Below are positions 24,514 through 32,779 of a stretch of DNA of 64,000 bases, piece by piece. How positions within the stretch are numbered: the first letter of the stretch is position 1; the number at the start of each line of letters is the position of its first letter. The translations under genes were made by a program, and so were the position numbers. This stretch comes from an uncultured Dysosmobacter sp. (GTDB taxonomy: Bacteria; Bacillota; Clostridia; Oscillospirales; Oscillospiraceae). Under the pieces are notes generated by a model, which saw nothing but the letters and a program-made list of their open reading frames with translations, was not told the DNA's origin and did no database searches. The DNA lies in contig NZ_CANRMB010000007.1 of NCBI RefSeq assembly GCF_947631635.1, positions 53,487-117,486 on the forward strand, written 5' to 3'.

Positions 24514-24822
24514 ATGATGAACGCAAGTGTTGCCATTCAGGTATTGCCCAAAGTAGCGACCAACCAGGAGACCGTCCGCGCGGTGGACGAGGTCATCGCC
24601 TATATCAAGTCCTTTGGCCTGCACACAGAGGTGGGTCCCTTTGAGACCACCGTGGAGGGGGACTACGACACCTTGATGGAGATCGTCAAGGGCTGTTCCA
24701 AGGTCTGCGTGGAGGCCGGTGTGCCCGGCGTGATGACCTATGTGAAGATCAACTACGCCCCCGCCGGTGTGCTGACCATGGAGGAAAAGACCGCCAAGCA
24801 CCGGGAGGAGGGACACGAATGA
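24514..24822 (+). CDS. thiamine-binding protein, MTH1187/YkoF-like (DUF77)
   Basis: 102 aa from tandem ATG at 24514 with AAGGAGG 4 nt before; any longer start would run through the structured leader. One MTH1187-like ferredoxin fold: ASVAIQVLPK, VDEVIAYIKSFGLHTEVGPFETTVEGDYDTLMEIV, VMTYVKINYAPAGVLTMEEK. Proteins of this family bind thiamine or HMP in thi operons. It overlaps thiW by ATGA, suggesting a role in delivering substrate to or regulating the ThiW transporter (inference). Confidence 0.82.
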   Translation: MMNASVAIQVLPKVATNQETVRAVDEVIAYIKSFGLHTEVGPFETTVEGDYDTLMEIVKGCSKVCVEAGVPGVMTYVKINYAPAGVLTMEEKTAKHREEGHE

Positions 24823-25316
24823 AGTATTCCACCCGGAAGCTGGTCCTGACGGCCATGCTGGCCTGTCTCTCTTTCGTGCTGTGCACCTTTGTCTACTTTC
24901 CCTCCATGGCGCCCTTTCAGCACTTCGTGGATGTGATCGCCGCCGTGCTGCTGGGGCCCTGGTACGCCTGTGCCGCCGCCTTTTTGTGCGGCGTGCTGCG
25001 GATGCTCAGCGGCCGGACCATCCAGGCGGTGGTGGGGGCCGTCTTCGGCCCCATCGTGGGCGGACTGCTGTATGAGAAGACCCACAGCGTCTGGATGGCG
25101 GCGGTGGGCGAGGTCTTTGGCACCGGGATCCTGGGCGCCCTGACCGCCTATCCGCTGATGAAGGCCTTTTACGGCCTGGATGCCCAGGAGTGGTATTACT
25201 ACATCCCCTTCTATACCCCCTCCGCCGTTATGGGCGCGCTGATGGGCGTGGCGGTGGTCCTGATGCTGAAGCGCACCGGCGTGCTGGACCGGATGCAGCA
25301 TGAGCTGGCAAGGTGA
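24819..25316 (+). CDS. thiW: energy-coupling-factor transporter S component ThiW
   Basis: 165 aa, about five to six membrane helices: KLVLTAMLACLSFVLCTFVYFP, HFVDVIAAVLLGPWYACAAAFLCGVLRMLSGRTIQAVVGAVFGPIVGGLLYEKTH, and a C-terminal helix pair. ThiW is the predicted thiazole-precursor S subunit of a group II ECF transporter, which fits the next gene, thiM, a thiazole kinase. The shared ATPase module is not in this window. Translationally coupled to the preceding gene. Confidence 0.9.
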   Translation: MKYSTRKLVLTAMLACLSFVLCTFVYFPSMAPFQHFVDVIAAVLLGPWYACAAAFLCGVLRMLSGRTIQAVVGAVFGPIVGGLLYEKTHSVWMAAVGEVFGTGILGALTAYPLMKAFYGLDAQEWYYYIPFYTPSAVMGALMGVAVVLMLKRTGVLDRMQHELAR

Positions 25317-25325
25317 GGGGCCGGT

Positions 25326-26153
25326 ATGGAGCTTTATGAATGTTTGAAGCGGGTCCGGGAGCGGGCTCCGCTGGTACAGTGCATTACCAATTTCGTCACC
25401 GTCAATGACTGCGCCAACATGCTGCTGGCAGTGGGGGCCTCCCCCACCATGGCCATGGACCCCCGTGAGGCGGCGGAGGCGGTGTCCGGCGCCAACGGCC
25501 TGGTCTGCAACCTGGGGGCCATCGAGCACGTGGACTCCATGGTCCTGGCGGGCAGGCGGGCCAACGAGCTGGGCATCCCCGTGGTGCTGGACCCGGTGGC
25601 CGCCGGGGGCACCACGCTGCGGCGGGAGCAGTCCGCCCGGCTGCTGCGGGAGGTCCGGTTCGCGGCGATCCGGGGCAACGCCTCTGAGATCCGGGGCCTG
25701 GCTCGGCAGGGCAGCGGCGGCAGCGGTGTGGATGTCACCGCTCTGGATGCCGTCACAGAGGAGAACCTGCCCCAGTCCGTGGAGTTGATGCGGCGTCTGG
25801 CGGCAAAGCTGCGGACGGTCATCGCGGTCTCCGGCGTGCTGGACGTGGTGTCCGACGGAGCGCGGACCGCCGTGCTGCGCAACGGCTGCGCCACCATGGC
25901 CCGGATCACCGGCAGCGGCTGCATGCTGACCACGCTGATGGGGGCCTTCTGTGCCGCTGCGCCGGAGGCGCCCTTTGACGCCGCCTGCGCCGCCATGGCC
26001 GCCATGGGCGTGGCCGGAGAGCTGGCAGAGGCCAGACGGCTGCAAAACGGCACCGGCAATGCCACGTTCCGCACCGACCTGATCGACGCGGTATTCAATC
26101 TGACGGAAACAGACATGAAGGAGAGGGTGCATTATGAGCTTTACCAGGGATGA
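25326..26153 (+). CDS. thiM: hydroxyethylthiazole kinase
   Basis: 275 aa. Ribokinase-like fold with PLVQCITNFVTVNDCANMLLAVGASPTMA, VLDPVAAGGTTLRRE, RGNASEIRGLA and ITGSGCMLTTLMGAF (catalytic Cys/anion hole near residue 198). Phosphorylates hydroxyethylthiazole with ATP to give the thiazole phosphate for ThiE. Stands 9 nt after thiW and overlaps thiE by 20 nt. Confidence 0.95.
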   Translation: MELYECLKRVRERAPLVQCITNFVTVNDCANMLLAVGASPTMAMDPREAAEAVSGANGLVCNLGAIEHVDSMVLAGRRANELGIPVVLDPVAAGGTTLRREQSARLLREVRFAAIRGNASEIRGLARQGSGGSGVDVTALDAVTEENLPQSVELMRRLAAKLRTVIAVSGVLDVVSDGARTAVLRNGCATMARITGSGCMLTTLMGAFCAAAPEAPFDAACAAMAAMGVAGELAEARRLQNGTGNATFRTDLIDAVFNLTETDMKERVHYELYQG

Positions 26154-26796
26154 GATTCGGAGCGCCATGCTGCTGTATGCGGTGACGGACCGCATGTGGC
26201 TGAAGGCGGGGGAGACCCTGCCGGAGGTGGTGGAGGCTGTGCTGGAAAACGGCGCGACCTTCTTGCAGATCCGGGAGAAGGACCTGGCAGCGGAGGCATT
26301 TGAGAGGGAGGCGGCGCAGCTGAAGGCGCTGTGCGCCCGCCATCACGTGCCTTTTGTAGTGAACGACAGCGTGGAGATCGCCCTGGCCTGCGGCGCCGAC
26401 GGCGTCCATGTGGGCCAGTCCGATATCCGGGGCCGGGATATCCGGGCCATGATCGGCCCGGACAAAATTCTGGGCATTTCCGCCGGCACGGTGGAAGAGG
26501 CCGTGGCCGCGGAGAGGGCCGGGGCGGATTACATCGGTGTGGGCGCTGTTTTCGGCACCAGCACCAAAAAGGACGCCCGCTCCATGACCGTGGACCGCCT
26601 GCGGGAGATCGCGGCCTCCGTGGCCATCCCCGTGGTGGCCATCGGCGGCATCAGTGAAAGGAATATTTTGCGGCTGAAGGGCAGCGGCGTGGACGGCGCG
26701 GCGGTGGTCTCCGCCATCTTCGGCGCGGCTGAACCCGGTCCGGCCACGGCCCGGCTGCTGGCGCTGTCCCGGGAGATGGTGGGCGGCTGTGGATAA
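26134..26796 (+). CDS. thiE: thiamine-phosphate synthase
   Basis: 220 aa TIM barrel: LYAVTDRMW, ATFLQIREKD, FVVNDSVEIALACGADGVHVGQSDI, SAGTVEEAVAAERAGADYIGVGAVFGTSTKKDA, VAIGGISERNI. Joins HMP-pyrophosphate (from ThiD) and thiazole phosphate (from ThiM) to thiamine monophosphate. Overlaps thiM upstream and the HAD gene downstream by 8 nt. Confidence 0.95.
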   Translation: MSFTRDEIRSAMLLYAVTDRMWLKAGETLPEVVEAVLENGATFLQIREKDLAAEAFEREAAQLKALCARHHVPFVVNDSVEIALACGADGVHVGQSDIRGRDIRAMIGPDKILGISAGTVEEAVAAERAGADYIGVGAVFGTSTKKDARSMTVDRLREIAASVAIPVVAIGGISERNILRLKGSGVDGAAVVSAIFGAAEPGPATARLLALSREMVGGCG

Positions 26797-27439
26797 ACGG
26801 TTTGCCATCTTTGATATGGACGGCACCCTGGTGGACTCCATGTCCTTCTGGCAGCGGCTGGGCCGGGAGTTCCTGGCCAGCCGGAATGTGACGGAGGGCG
26901 TGGAGTCCATTCTGGAGCGCATCAAGCCCATGACCATGACGGAGTCCTCCGCTCTGTTTATCCGGGAGTGCAACATCCCCGGCACGCCGGAGAGCGTGGC
27001 GGCGGAGATGAACGCCATCATGGACGGGCATTACCGCCGGGATATTCCGCTGAAAGCGGGGGCGGCCGGTTATCTGGACGGGCTGTGCCGCCGGGGCGTG
27101 CGGCTGTGCGTGGCCTCCGCCACGGCGGAGCCGCTGATGGCTGCCTGCCTGGAGCGGCTGGGCGTGGCGGACCGGTTTGAATTCCTGCTCTCCTGCGAGG
27201 AGGTGGGAACGGGGAAAGACCGGCCGGACGTGTATTTTGCCTGCGCACACCGCTTCGGCGCAGAGCCGGAGGACATCGCGGTATTTGAGGACGCGGTGTA
27301 CGCCGCCAGGACCGCCAAGGCCGCCGGGTTCCACACGGTGGCGGTCTATGACTCCGCCGGCGCGGGAAACTGGGAGGAGCTGACGGCTCTGGCCGACGAG
27401 ACGGTCCTCACCTGGACGGACGCCGCCCGGGCACTGTAA
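26789..27439 (+). CDS. HAD-superfamily phosphatase of the thiamine operon
   Basis: 216 aa from a GTG at 26789 that overlaps thiE by 8 nt. Motif I FAIFDMDGTLVDSM, motif II VASATAEP, Lys in GTGKDRPDVY, motif IV FEDAVYAARTAKAAGF. Its place between thiE and thiD suggests action on a thiamine intermediate, for example dephosphorylating TMP or clearing damaged phosphates; this is inference from position. Confidence 0.85.
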   Translation: MDKRFAIFDMDGTLVDSMSFWQRLGREFLASRNVTEGVESILERIKPMTMTESSALFIRECNIPGTPESVAAEMNAIMDGHYRRDIPLKAGAAGYLDGLCRRGVRLCVASATAEPLMAACLERLGVADRFEFLLSCEEVGTGKDRPDVYFACAHRFGAEPEDIAVFEDAVYAARTAKAAGFHTVAVYDSAGAGNWEELTALADETVLTWTDAARAL

Positions 27440-27531
27440 TCGATTTCCGGAGGGGAGACCCTCCCCGCGGCACATTGGGGGCACCACCTTGCGCCGCGTA
27501 AAAAAACTTCAATGCAAAAGGGAGAAGCGAT

Positions 27532-28338
27532 ATGAGAACAGCATTGACGATCGCTGGGACCGATCCCAGCGGAGGCGCCGGTATCCAGGCGGATATCAAG
27601 ACCATGACCATGAATGGCGTATTTGCCATGAGTGCCGTCACGGCCCTGGTAGCGCAGAATACGACCGGCGTGAAAAGCATCATGGAGGTCACACCGGACT
27701 TTCTGGCGGAGCAGATGGACTGCGTGTTTACCGACATCTTCCCCGACGCGGTAAAGACCGGCATGGTATCCAGCGTGCCGCTGATCGAGACCATCGCGGA
27801 CAAGCTGCGGCAGTATGGTCCGCGGCACATCGTGGTGGACCCGGTGATGGTGGCGACCGCAGGCTCCAAGCTGCTGCGGGACGATGCCATCGACACCCTG
27901 AAAAAGCAGCTGCTGCCCCTGGCCTCCGTTGTCACGCCCAATATCCCGGAGGCGGAGATCCTCTCCGGCAGGAAGATCGAGAGCGCCGCCGACATGGAGG
28001 CCGCCGCCCGGAGCATCAGTGAGACATACGGCTGCGCGGTTTTGTGCAAGGGCGGCCACAACCTCAATGACGCCAACGACCTGCTGTGGCGGGACGGCGC
28101 GGGCAAGTGGTTCCAGGGCAGGCGTATACAGAACCCCAACACCCACGGCACCGGCTGCACCCTCTCCAGCGCCATTGCCGCCAACCTGGCCAAGGGATAC
28201 GGCCTGGACGAGGCGGTGGAAAGGGCAAAGACCTATATCTCCGGCGCCCTGGCCGCCATGCTGGACCTGGGCCATGGCTCCGGTCCCATGGACCACGCCT
28301 TTGACCTCAAACCGGAATACCGGATCGAGAAGCAGTGA
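27532..28338 (+). CDS. thiD: hydroxymethylpyrimidine/phosphomethylpyrimidine kinase
   Basis: 268 aa ribokinase fold: ALTIAGTDPSGGAGIQADIKTMTMNGVFAMSAVTALVAQNT, TGMVSSVPLIETIAD, VVDPVMVATAGSKLL, VTPNIPEAEILSG, VLCKGGH and NTHGTGCTLSSAIAANLAKG. Makes HMP-PP by two successive phosphorylations. 92 nt after the HAD gene with a small GGAGGG/CCCTCC hairpin between; RBS AAAGGGAG. No thiC is visible here, so the operon is a salvage route. No tenA either. Confidence 0.95.
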   Translation: MRTALTIAGTDPSGGAGIQADIKTMTMNGVFAMSAVTALVAQNTTGVKSIMEVTPDFLAEQMDCVFTDIFPDAVKTGMVSSVPLIETIADKLRQYGPRHIVVDPVMVATAGSKLLRDDAIDTLKKQLLPLASVVTPNIPEAEILSGRKIESAADMEAAARSISETYGCAVLCKGGHNLNDANDLLWRDGAGKWFQGRRIQNPNTHGTGCTLSSAIAANLAKGYGLDEAVERAKTYISGALAAMLDLGHGSGPMDHAFDLKPEYRIEKQ

Positions 28339-28344
28339 CCAGAT

Positions 28345-28382
28345 CAGGCAAAACCTCCGGCCCAGCCGGAGGTTTTGCCTGA
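28345..28382 (+). terminator. terminator of the thiamine operon
   Basis: Perfect 17-bp stem CAGGCAAAACCTCCGGC / GCCGGAGGTTTTGCCTG with CCA loop, after thiD. Confidence 0.88.
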
Positions 28383-28393
28383 TCATATAGAAA

Positions 28394-28424
28394 GCAGAGG
28401 GACCGCCGGCGGCGGTCCCTCTGC
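28394..28424. terminator. hairpin at the end of the 60-aa gene
   Basis: GCAGAGGGACCGCC / GGCGGTCCCTCTGC, touching the stop codon of the leftward gene; TTTCT follows on that strand. Confidence 0.75.
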
Positions 28425-28606
28425 TATTTCGGCTTCCGGGGCGTCCAGGAGGGACAGGTGCTGCCCTCCTCCCGGTCCTTTGTCCGCAGGCAGATGCAGT
28501 GGCCCATGGACAGGGAGATGTACCGGGAGCCATCCCGGACATAGTGGCGGAGAAAATGGGCGCAGTTTCCGCAGACGGTGTCGTCGTGCTTGGGATATCG
28601 CGGCAT
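28424..28606 (-). CDS. small Cys-rich, probably zinc-binding protein
   Basis: 60 aa from ATG 28606 (GAGGTGAT upstream). Cys residues lie in CGNCAHF, HCIC and TCPSW, with several His and Lys, a layout typical of small zinc-ribbon-like proteins. No family name is certain. Divergent from the XRE regulator, with which it shares an operator region. Confidence 0.65.
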   Translation of the reverse strand: MPRYPKHDDTVCGNCAHFLRHYVRDGSRYISLSMGHCICLRTKDREEGSTCPSWTPRKPK

Positions 28607-28637
28607 ATTTATCACCTCATCTACAATAATATTCGTG

Positions 28638-28663
28638 ACACAAATATTTGTCAATATTTGTGT
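28638..28663. promoter_or_regulatory. dyad operator between the 60-aa gene and the XRE gene
   Basis: ACACAAATATT and its exact complement separated by TGTC; overlapping ACAAATATTTGT palindrome. Lies between the divergent genes, next to TATAAAT. The word ACACAAATATTTG recurs at about 30140, upstream of the 52-aa gene. Confidence 0.6.
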
Positions 28664-28699
28664 TATAAATATTGTATGGTATCATCACGAGGTGATGGT

Positions 28700-28906
28700 A
28701 TGTATTATCGCAGAATTGGAGAATTGCGCATCGACCGAGATATCAAGCAGATCGAAGTTGCAAAATATCTGGGAGTTGAGCAGGGGACATATTCTGGATA
28801 TGAAAGTGGGAGAATCAGGATTCCTGTGGAAAAGGTCGTAATGCTGGCAAAATTTTATCATGTCACCGTAGACTATTTACTGGGCCTTTCAGACAAGCCG
28901 CAGTAA
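28700..28906 (+). CDS. XRE-family regulator
   Basis: 68 aa from ATG 28700 (GAGGTGAT 3-4 nt upstream). HTH: RIGELRIDRDIKQIEVAKYLGVEQGTYSGYESGRIRIPVEKVVMLAKFYHVTVDYLLGLSD. AT-rich start region. Probably binds the adjacent dyad and controls the divergent Cys-rich gene. Confidence 0.87.
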   Translation: MYYRRIGELRIDRDIKQIEVAKYLGVEQGTYSGYESGRIRIPVEKVVMLAKFYHVTVDYLLGLSDKPQ

Positions 28907-28986
28907 AACGGATCTTAGGAGAACGATGGAAGCCTATGGAACAACCAGCCTGCCGCAAGCCATTCGGCTCACGGCAGGCTTTCCCT

Positions 28987-29820
28987 TTACAGCGCCGCCC
29001 GCTCCCGCATGAGGGCGATCTCCCGCGCATATCCCGGCAGCTCGTTGGGCGTCTCCAGGCAGAACGGCAGGTCCCTCAGCGCCGGGTGCCGCACCACGGC
29101 GGACAGGGCCTCCAGGCCGATGCACCCCTCGCCGATGCGGGCGTGGCGGTCCTTGCGGGCGCCGGTGGGATTCAGGCTGTCGTTGAGGTGGATGGCCTTC
29201 AGCCGGTGGAGGCCGATGATTCGGTCAAACTCCGCCAGCACGCCGTCCAGGTCGTGGATGATGTCATAGCCGCCGTCGGAGACGTGGCAGGTGTCCAGGC
29301 ACACGCCCATCTTGTCCGACAGCTCCACCCGGTCCAAAATGGCCCGCAGCTCCTCAAACCGGCCGCCCACCTCGCTGCCCTTCCCCGCCATGGTCTCCAG
29401 CAGGACCGTGGTGGACTGGTCCTCCCGCAGGATGGCGTTCAGACCCTTGGCGATGTAGGCAATGCCGGTCTCCGTCCCCTGCCCCACATGACTGCCGGGG
29501 TGAAAATTGTAGTACTGCCCGGGGATGTGCTCCATCCGGCGGAGGTCATCGGCCATGGTCTCCCGGGCAAAGACGCGGTTGGCCTCCTCCTTTCCGCAGA
29601 GGTTCAGGGTATAGGGCGCGTGGGCGATGATGGGGGCGAAGCGGCGCTCCCGCATCAGATCCGCCAGCGCCGCCGCATCGGCGGGGTCCAGGTCTTTGGC
29701 CCGGCTCCCCCGGGGATTCCGTGTGAAAAACTGAAAGGTGTCCGCCCCCAGCTCCAGAGCCTGCCGTCCCATGGCGGCAAACCCCTTGGAGGAGGACAGA
29801 TGGCAGCCGATGTGCAGCAT
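28987..29820 (-). CDS. nfo: deoxyribonuclease IV (AP endonuclease Nfo)
   Basis: 277 aa from ATG 29820 after GGGAGG; the frame extends upstream without a better start. TIM barrel with zinc ligands: [81 protein letters not shown]. Incises DNA 5' of abasic sites; independent of the exonuclease III at 9.9 kb. Confidence 0.95.
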   Translation of the reverse strand: MLHIGCHLSSSKGFAAMGRQALELGADTFQFFTRNPRGSRAKDLDPADAAALADLMRERRFAPIIAHAPYTLNLCGKEEANRVFARETMADDLRRMEHIPGQYYNFHPGSHVGQGTETGIAYIAKGLNAILREDQSTTVLLETMAGKGSEVGGRFEELRAILDRVELSDKMGVCLDTCHVSDGGYDIIHDLDGVLAEFDRIIGLHRLKAIHLNDSLNPTGARKDRHARIGEGCIGLEALSAVVRHPALRDLPFCLETPNELPGYAREIALMRERAAL

Positions 29821-29889
29821 AAGATGCCTCCCATGTGTGATTTTTTTCAGTATACCAGAAAAAACGCCGCCTGTCCGGTGGAAATGCAA

Positions 29890-29921
29890 CAAAACGTCCC
29901 CGCCGAAAACGGCGGGGACAC
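29890..29921 (-). terminator. terminator of the 52-aa gene
   Basis: Leftward GTCCCCGCCG / CGGCGGGGAC stem followed by TTTTG, right after the stop. Confidence 0.8.
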
Positions 29922-29926
29922 TTTGG

Positions 29927-30085
29927 TCAGCTGGCCTCCTGCGTGACAGAGATCTCCTCTTCCAGAAAAAGATCCTCTGCCTGCTGCTGGATCTCGATCA
30001 GCCTGGTCCGCAGCTGGCACAAAGCCTCCTCCGTGTCGGTGATGGCGTTGAACAGCAAAAGATATTCTTTGGCGATAGACTTCAT
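29927..30085 (-). CDS. 52-aa acidic coiled protein, function unknown
   Basis: ATG 30085 preceded by AAAGGATGATG, stop at 29927, then a clean terminator. The sequence starts [20 protein letters not shown] and ends in a Glu-rich helix ([16 protein letters not shown]). A predicted single amphipathic helix or coiled coil. No family recognised. Ribosome site and terminator support a real gene. Confidence 0.55.
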   Translation of the reverse strand: MKSIAKEYLLLFNAITDTEEALCQLRTRLIEIQQQAEDLFLEEEISVTQEAS

Positions 30086-30362
30086 TTGGCATCATCCTTT
30101 CTGAATGACCACAAAATATGGGGAAGAACATCCTTATCATACACAAATATTTGGGCATATCCTGTCTGAATTTGTCGATGGCTCCGGAATTTTGAAAAGA
30201 ATTGAAAAAACAGGGGGCGGCAGGGCGAAAAGACGGGATTTTCAGAAATTTATGCGGTTTTTCACCGGAGCGCCTGTCTGTCCCCCGGCGGAGGCCGGAG
30301 CCTTGAAAAAGGCGGGCGTGACCGGGAACTGGGAGAACAGCCCTCCGGGCGGTTCTTTTTTG
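30086..30362. other. intergenic region with an orphan terminator
   Basis: AT-rich on the left, GC-rich on the right, no gene seen. A rightward hairpin GAACAGCCC / GGGCGGTTC with TTTTTT (30335-30361) ends nothing that I can identify, so a short untranslated RNA may be made here. Confidence 0.4.
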
Positions 30363-30418
30363 TTGACAAGAGCCTCCTACAAGTGTAGTATAAATGCATG
30401 TACTACACTTGTAGGAGG
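30363..30418 (+). promoter_or_regulatory. promoter and BlaI-type operator
   Basis: TTGACA (30363-30368), 17-nt spacer, TAGTAT (30386-30391). An 18-bp perfect inverted repeat (CCTCCTACAAGTGTAGTA at 30373-30390, complement at 30401-30418, 10-nt loop) covers the -10 and start site. Each arm holds a CTACANNTGTAG dyad, close to the BlaI/MecI operator. The right arm also contains the GGAGG ribosome site, so repressor binding would block initiation. Confidence 0.88.
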
Positions 30419-30426
30419 AATACGCC

Positions 30427-30792
30427 ATGACAAAGCTGTCTGAACGGGAGTGGGCGGTGCTGACGGCCCTGTGGAGCACCGGAGGCGCCACGCTGGGCGA
30501 GCTGTCGGACGCCCTGCGGCCGGATACCGGATGGAGCCGGAACACCGTGCTGACCTATCTCACCCGCATGGAGGCCAAGGGGCTGGTGACCATCGACAAG
30601 GAAGCCTGCCCCCACATCTACCGCGCGGCGCTGGACCGGGAGGCCTGTCAGGCCTGGGAGCGGCACAGCTTTCTGCGCCGGGTCTACCAAGGCTCCGCCG
30701 GGGACCTGGTGGCGGCTTTTCTGCGGGAGGAGCACATCTCTCCGGAGGAGCGGGACCGGCTGCGGAAGCTGCTGGACGAGATGGAGGTGTGA
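30427..30792 (+). CDS. BlaI/MecI/CopY-family repressor
   Basis: 121 aa. Winged helix LSEREWAVLTALWSTGGATLGELSDALRPDTGWSRNTVLTYLTRMEAKGLVTIDKEACPHIYRAAL, then a helical dimerisation tail with LRKLLDEMEV. Members are cleaved or displaced when their membrane partner is activated. The operator lies just upstream and the BlaR1-like partner starts 4 nt downstream, so this is an autoregulated two-gene sensor system. Confidence 0.93.
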   Translation: MTKLSEREWAVLTALWSTGGATLGELSDALRPDTGWSRNTVLTYLTRMEAKGLVTIDKEACPHIYRAALDREACQAWERHSFLRRVYQGSAGDLVAAFLREEHISPEERDRLRKLLDEMEV

Positions 30793-30796
30793 GGCT

Positions 30797-32779
30797 GTGA
30801 CGGATCTTTGGGGCTTTCTCCTCCAAACACTGACGGCCTCCGGTGTGGCGGCGCTGCTTCTGGTGGTCAAGGCCATGTTCCGGGACCAGCTGCCGCCCCG
30901 GTGGCAGTTTGCCGCCTGGGGCGTTCTGGGACTGGTGCTGCTGGTCCCGGCGGGCATGGGGGGACGGTATGTGCTGCTCAACTGGCCTTGGCTGGTGGAG
31001 ACGGTCAAGACGGTTTTCAGCGGGGACTATTCGCTGACGCGGGTCACTGCCCCCATTCCCCTGCCCCGTCTCCGTGTCCCGGAAACGGCGGCGGAGTGGC
31101 TGTACGCGGTCTACGCGGCGGGCGTGCTGGCGTTTTTGCTCCGGTATGCCGCCACCTATCTCCGCCTGCGGATGGCCCTCCGCCGGGGTACGCCCGCCGG
31201 AGAGGACCGCGCCGCCCAGATCGGGGCGGTGGCGGAGCGGTACGGCCTTCCGGTCTGCCCCGCGGTGGAGGTGCCGGGGCTGACCTCCGCCTTTATCTGC
31301 GGGGTGTTCCGGCCGGTGCTGGCCCTGCCCGCCGGGGAGGCGGTGGACGACAAGGTCCTTCTCCACGAGCTGCTGCACCTGAAGTACAGGGACGCCGCCT
31401 GGGGGCTGGTGATCTGCCTGTTCCGGTGCGTCCACTGGTGCAATCCCCTGCTTTGGATCTGCGCTGGCCGGGCGGGCAACGATCTGGAGGCCCGCTGTGA
31501 CCAGAGGGTGCTGGAGCGGCTGGAGGGAGAGGCGCGCAGGGACTACGGCCGCATCCTGCTGTCCATGGCGGACGAGCGGTACGCCCGCGTCCCCGGCACC
31601 TCCTCCATGGCCAACGGCGGCAAAAATATCCGGCGGCGCATCCAGGCCATCGCCCGGTTCAAAAGATATCCGGCGGGGATGGCGCTGGTGTCGGTATGCG
31701 TGACGGTGACGCTGGCGGTGCCTCTGCTGCTGGGCGCCCGGGCCAAGGGCGTCTACGAGGGCGGCTATTCCGTCCCCTGGGGCATCGACATCTCCGCCGT
31801 CCTGGCCTCCGCACGGACCACCCCCTGCACCACCTATGCCGGAGCGCTGGACACCTATGCCAAGGCGGTGCTGGACCAGAACGCAGTCTACCGGGCCATG
31901 TGCGCTCCCCTGGAGGAACAGGCGGCGCTGGCGGAGGAATTGAAACAGGCGGCGGACCGCAGCGAGTGGCCCAACGTCCGGTGGGACTCCGGCCTCCCCT
32001 GCTGGCCCAATACCCAGGCCGGCTATTCGATCTACAATCTGGAGCCTGCGGACCGGGAGGCCTATGAGGGCCTTCTGGTGGTGGAGCTGAACTACCCGCC
32101 GAATGGCCTGCCAGCGGAAGAAAGCCGCACCTATCTGGGTACCCAGAGAGTGCGGGCGGAGAAACAGGCGGACCGCTGGGTGGTCCTGCCCCAGGAGCCG
32201 TTCCGAACCGTGGAGACGGCTAACGAACTGGGGTGGAGCTGGGGCTGCGAAGACCTGCCGGCCTATGTGTATCAGAGCACCGGCGGCGGGTTTATGGTGG
32301 TGGCCCGGTATCAACAGGTGTTTGTGGTGGACAACACCGTGGAAGAGGACCATGATATGAGCTGGCTCTCCGGCGCCTCCTCCCGGCTTGACACGACGCC
32401 CAAACCGAACGCGGAATTTGACAGGGTGAACTGGGCGCACCTTATCCAATGCCGCTATGTGGGGGAGCAGGCGGACAAGGCGGAGATCTGGCGGGTGGGC
32501 GTCAGCGCCGCGCCCACGGATTCCCTGTTGGAGCGGCCCCAGCTGCGCAGGTCATATGGAGAGGTGAGCGGTTCCGGCGGCGGAGAGCTTTGGGCCAGCC
32601 AGAGCATCAGCGGAGACTGGGAGGATACGGTCTTTATGGGTGGCGGAGGAAGCAGCGCCCCGTTTGACGGGAACAGCTTTGACCCGCCGCGGTTTTACGC
32701 GGCGGACCTCTATGTCAACGACAGGCTGGAGGCGGAATTGACGCTGCCCCTGCTGAAAGGAGGGCAGCCCCGATGGTAG
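30797..32779 (+). CDS. BlaR1-type M56 membrane metallopeptidase with a novel sensor region
   Basis: 660 aa. Four N-terminal membrane helices, with the M56 zinc motif HELLHLKYRD at about residues 193-202 and NPLLWICAGRAGNDLEARCDQRVL, the BlaR1/MecR1 peptidase signature. A further helix at about 295-312 (MALVSVCVTVTLAVPLLLGA) leads to a ~340-residue extracytoplasmic region. That region is not a penicillin-binding sensor (no SxxK acylation site that I can see), so it should sense something else. Probable role: cleave the BlaI-type repressor upon signal. Confidence 0.88.
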   Translation: MTDLWGFLLQTLTASGVAALLLVVKAMFRDQLPPRWQFAAWGVLGLVLLVPAGMGGRYVLLNWPWLVETVKTVFSGDYSLTRVTAPIPLPRLRVPETAAEWLYAVYAAGVLAFLLRYAATYLRLRMALRRGTPAGEDRAAQIGAVAERYGLPVCPAVEVPGLTSAFICGVFRPVLALPAGEAVDDKVLLHELLHLKYRDAAWGLVICLFRCVHWCNPLLWICAGRAGNDLEARCDQRVLERLEGEARRDYGRILLSMADERYARVPGTSSMANGGKNIRRRIQAIARFKRYPAGMALVSVCVTVTLAVPLLLGARAKGVYEGGYSVPWGIDISAVLASARTTPCTTYAGALDTYAKAVLDQNAVYRAMCAPLEEQAALAEELKQAADRSEWPNVRWDSGLPCWPNTQAGYSIYNLEPADREAYEGLLVVELNYPPNGLPAEESRTYLGTQRVRAEKQADRWVVLPQEPFRTVETANELGWSWGCEDLPAYVYQSTGGGFMVVARYQQVFVVDNTVEEDHDMSWLSGASSRLDTTPKPNAEFDRVNWAHLIQCRYVGEQADKAEIWRVGVSAAPTDSLLERPQLRRSYGEVSGSGGGELWASQSISGDWEDTVFMGGGGSSAPFDGNSFDPPRFYAADLYVNDRLEAELTLPLLKGGQPRW

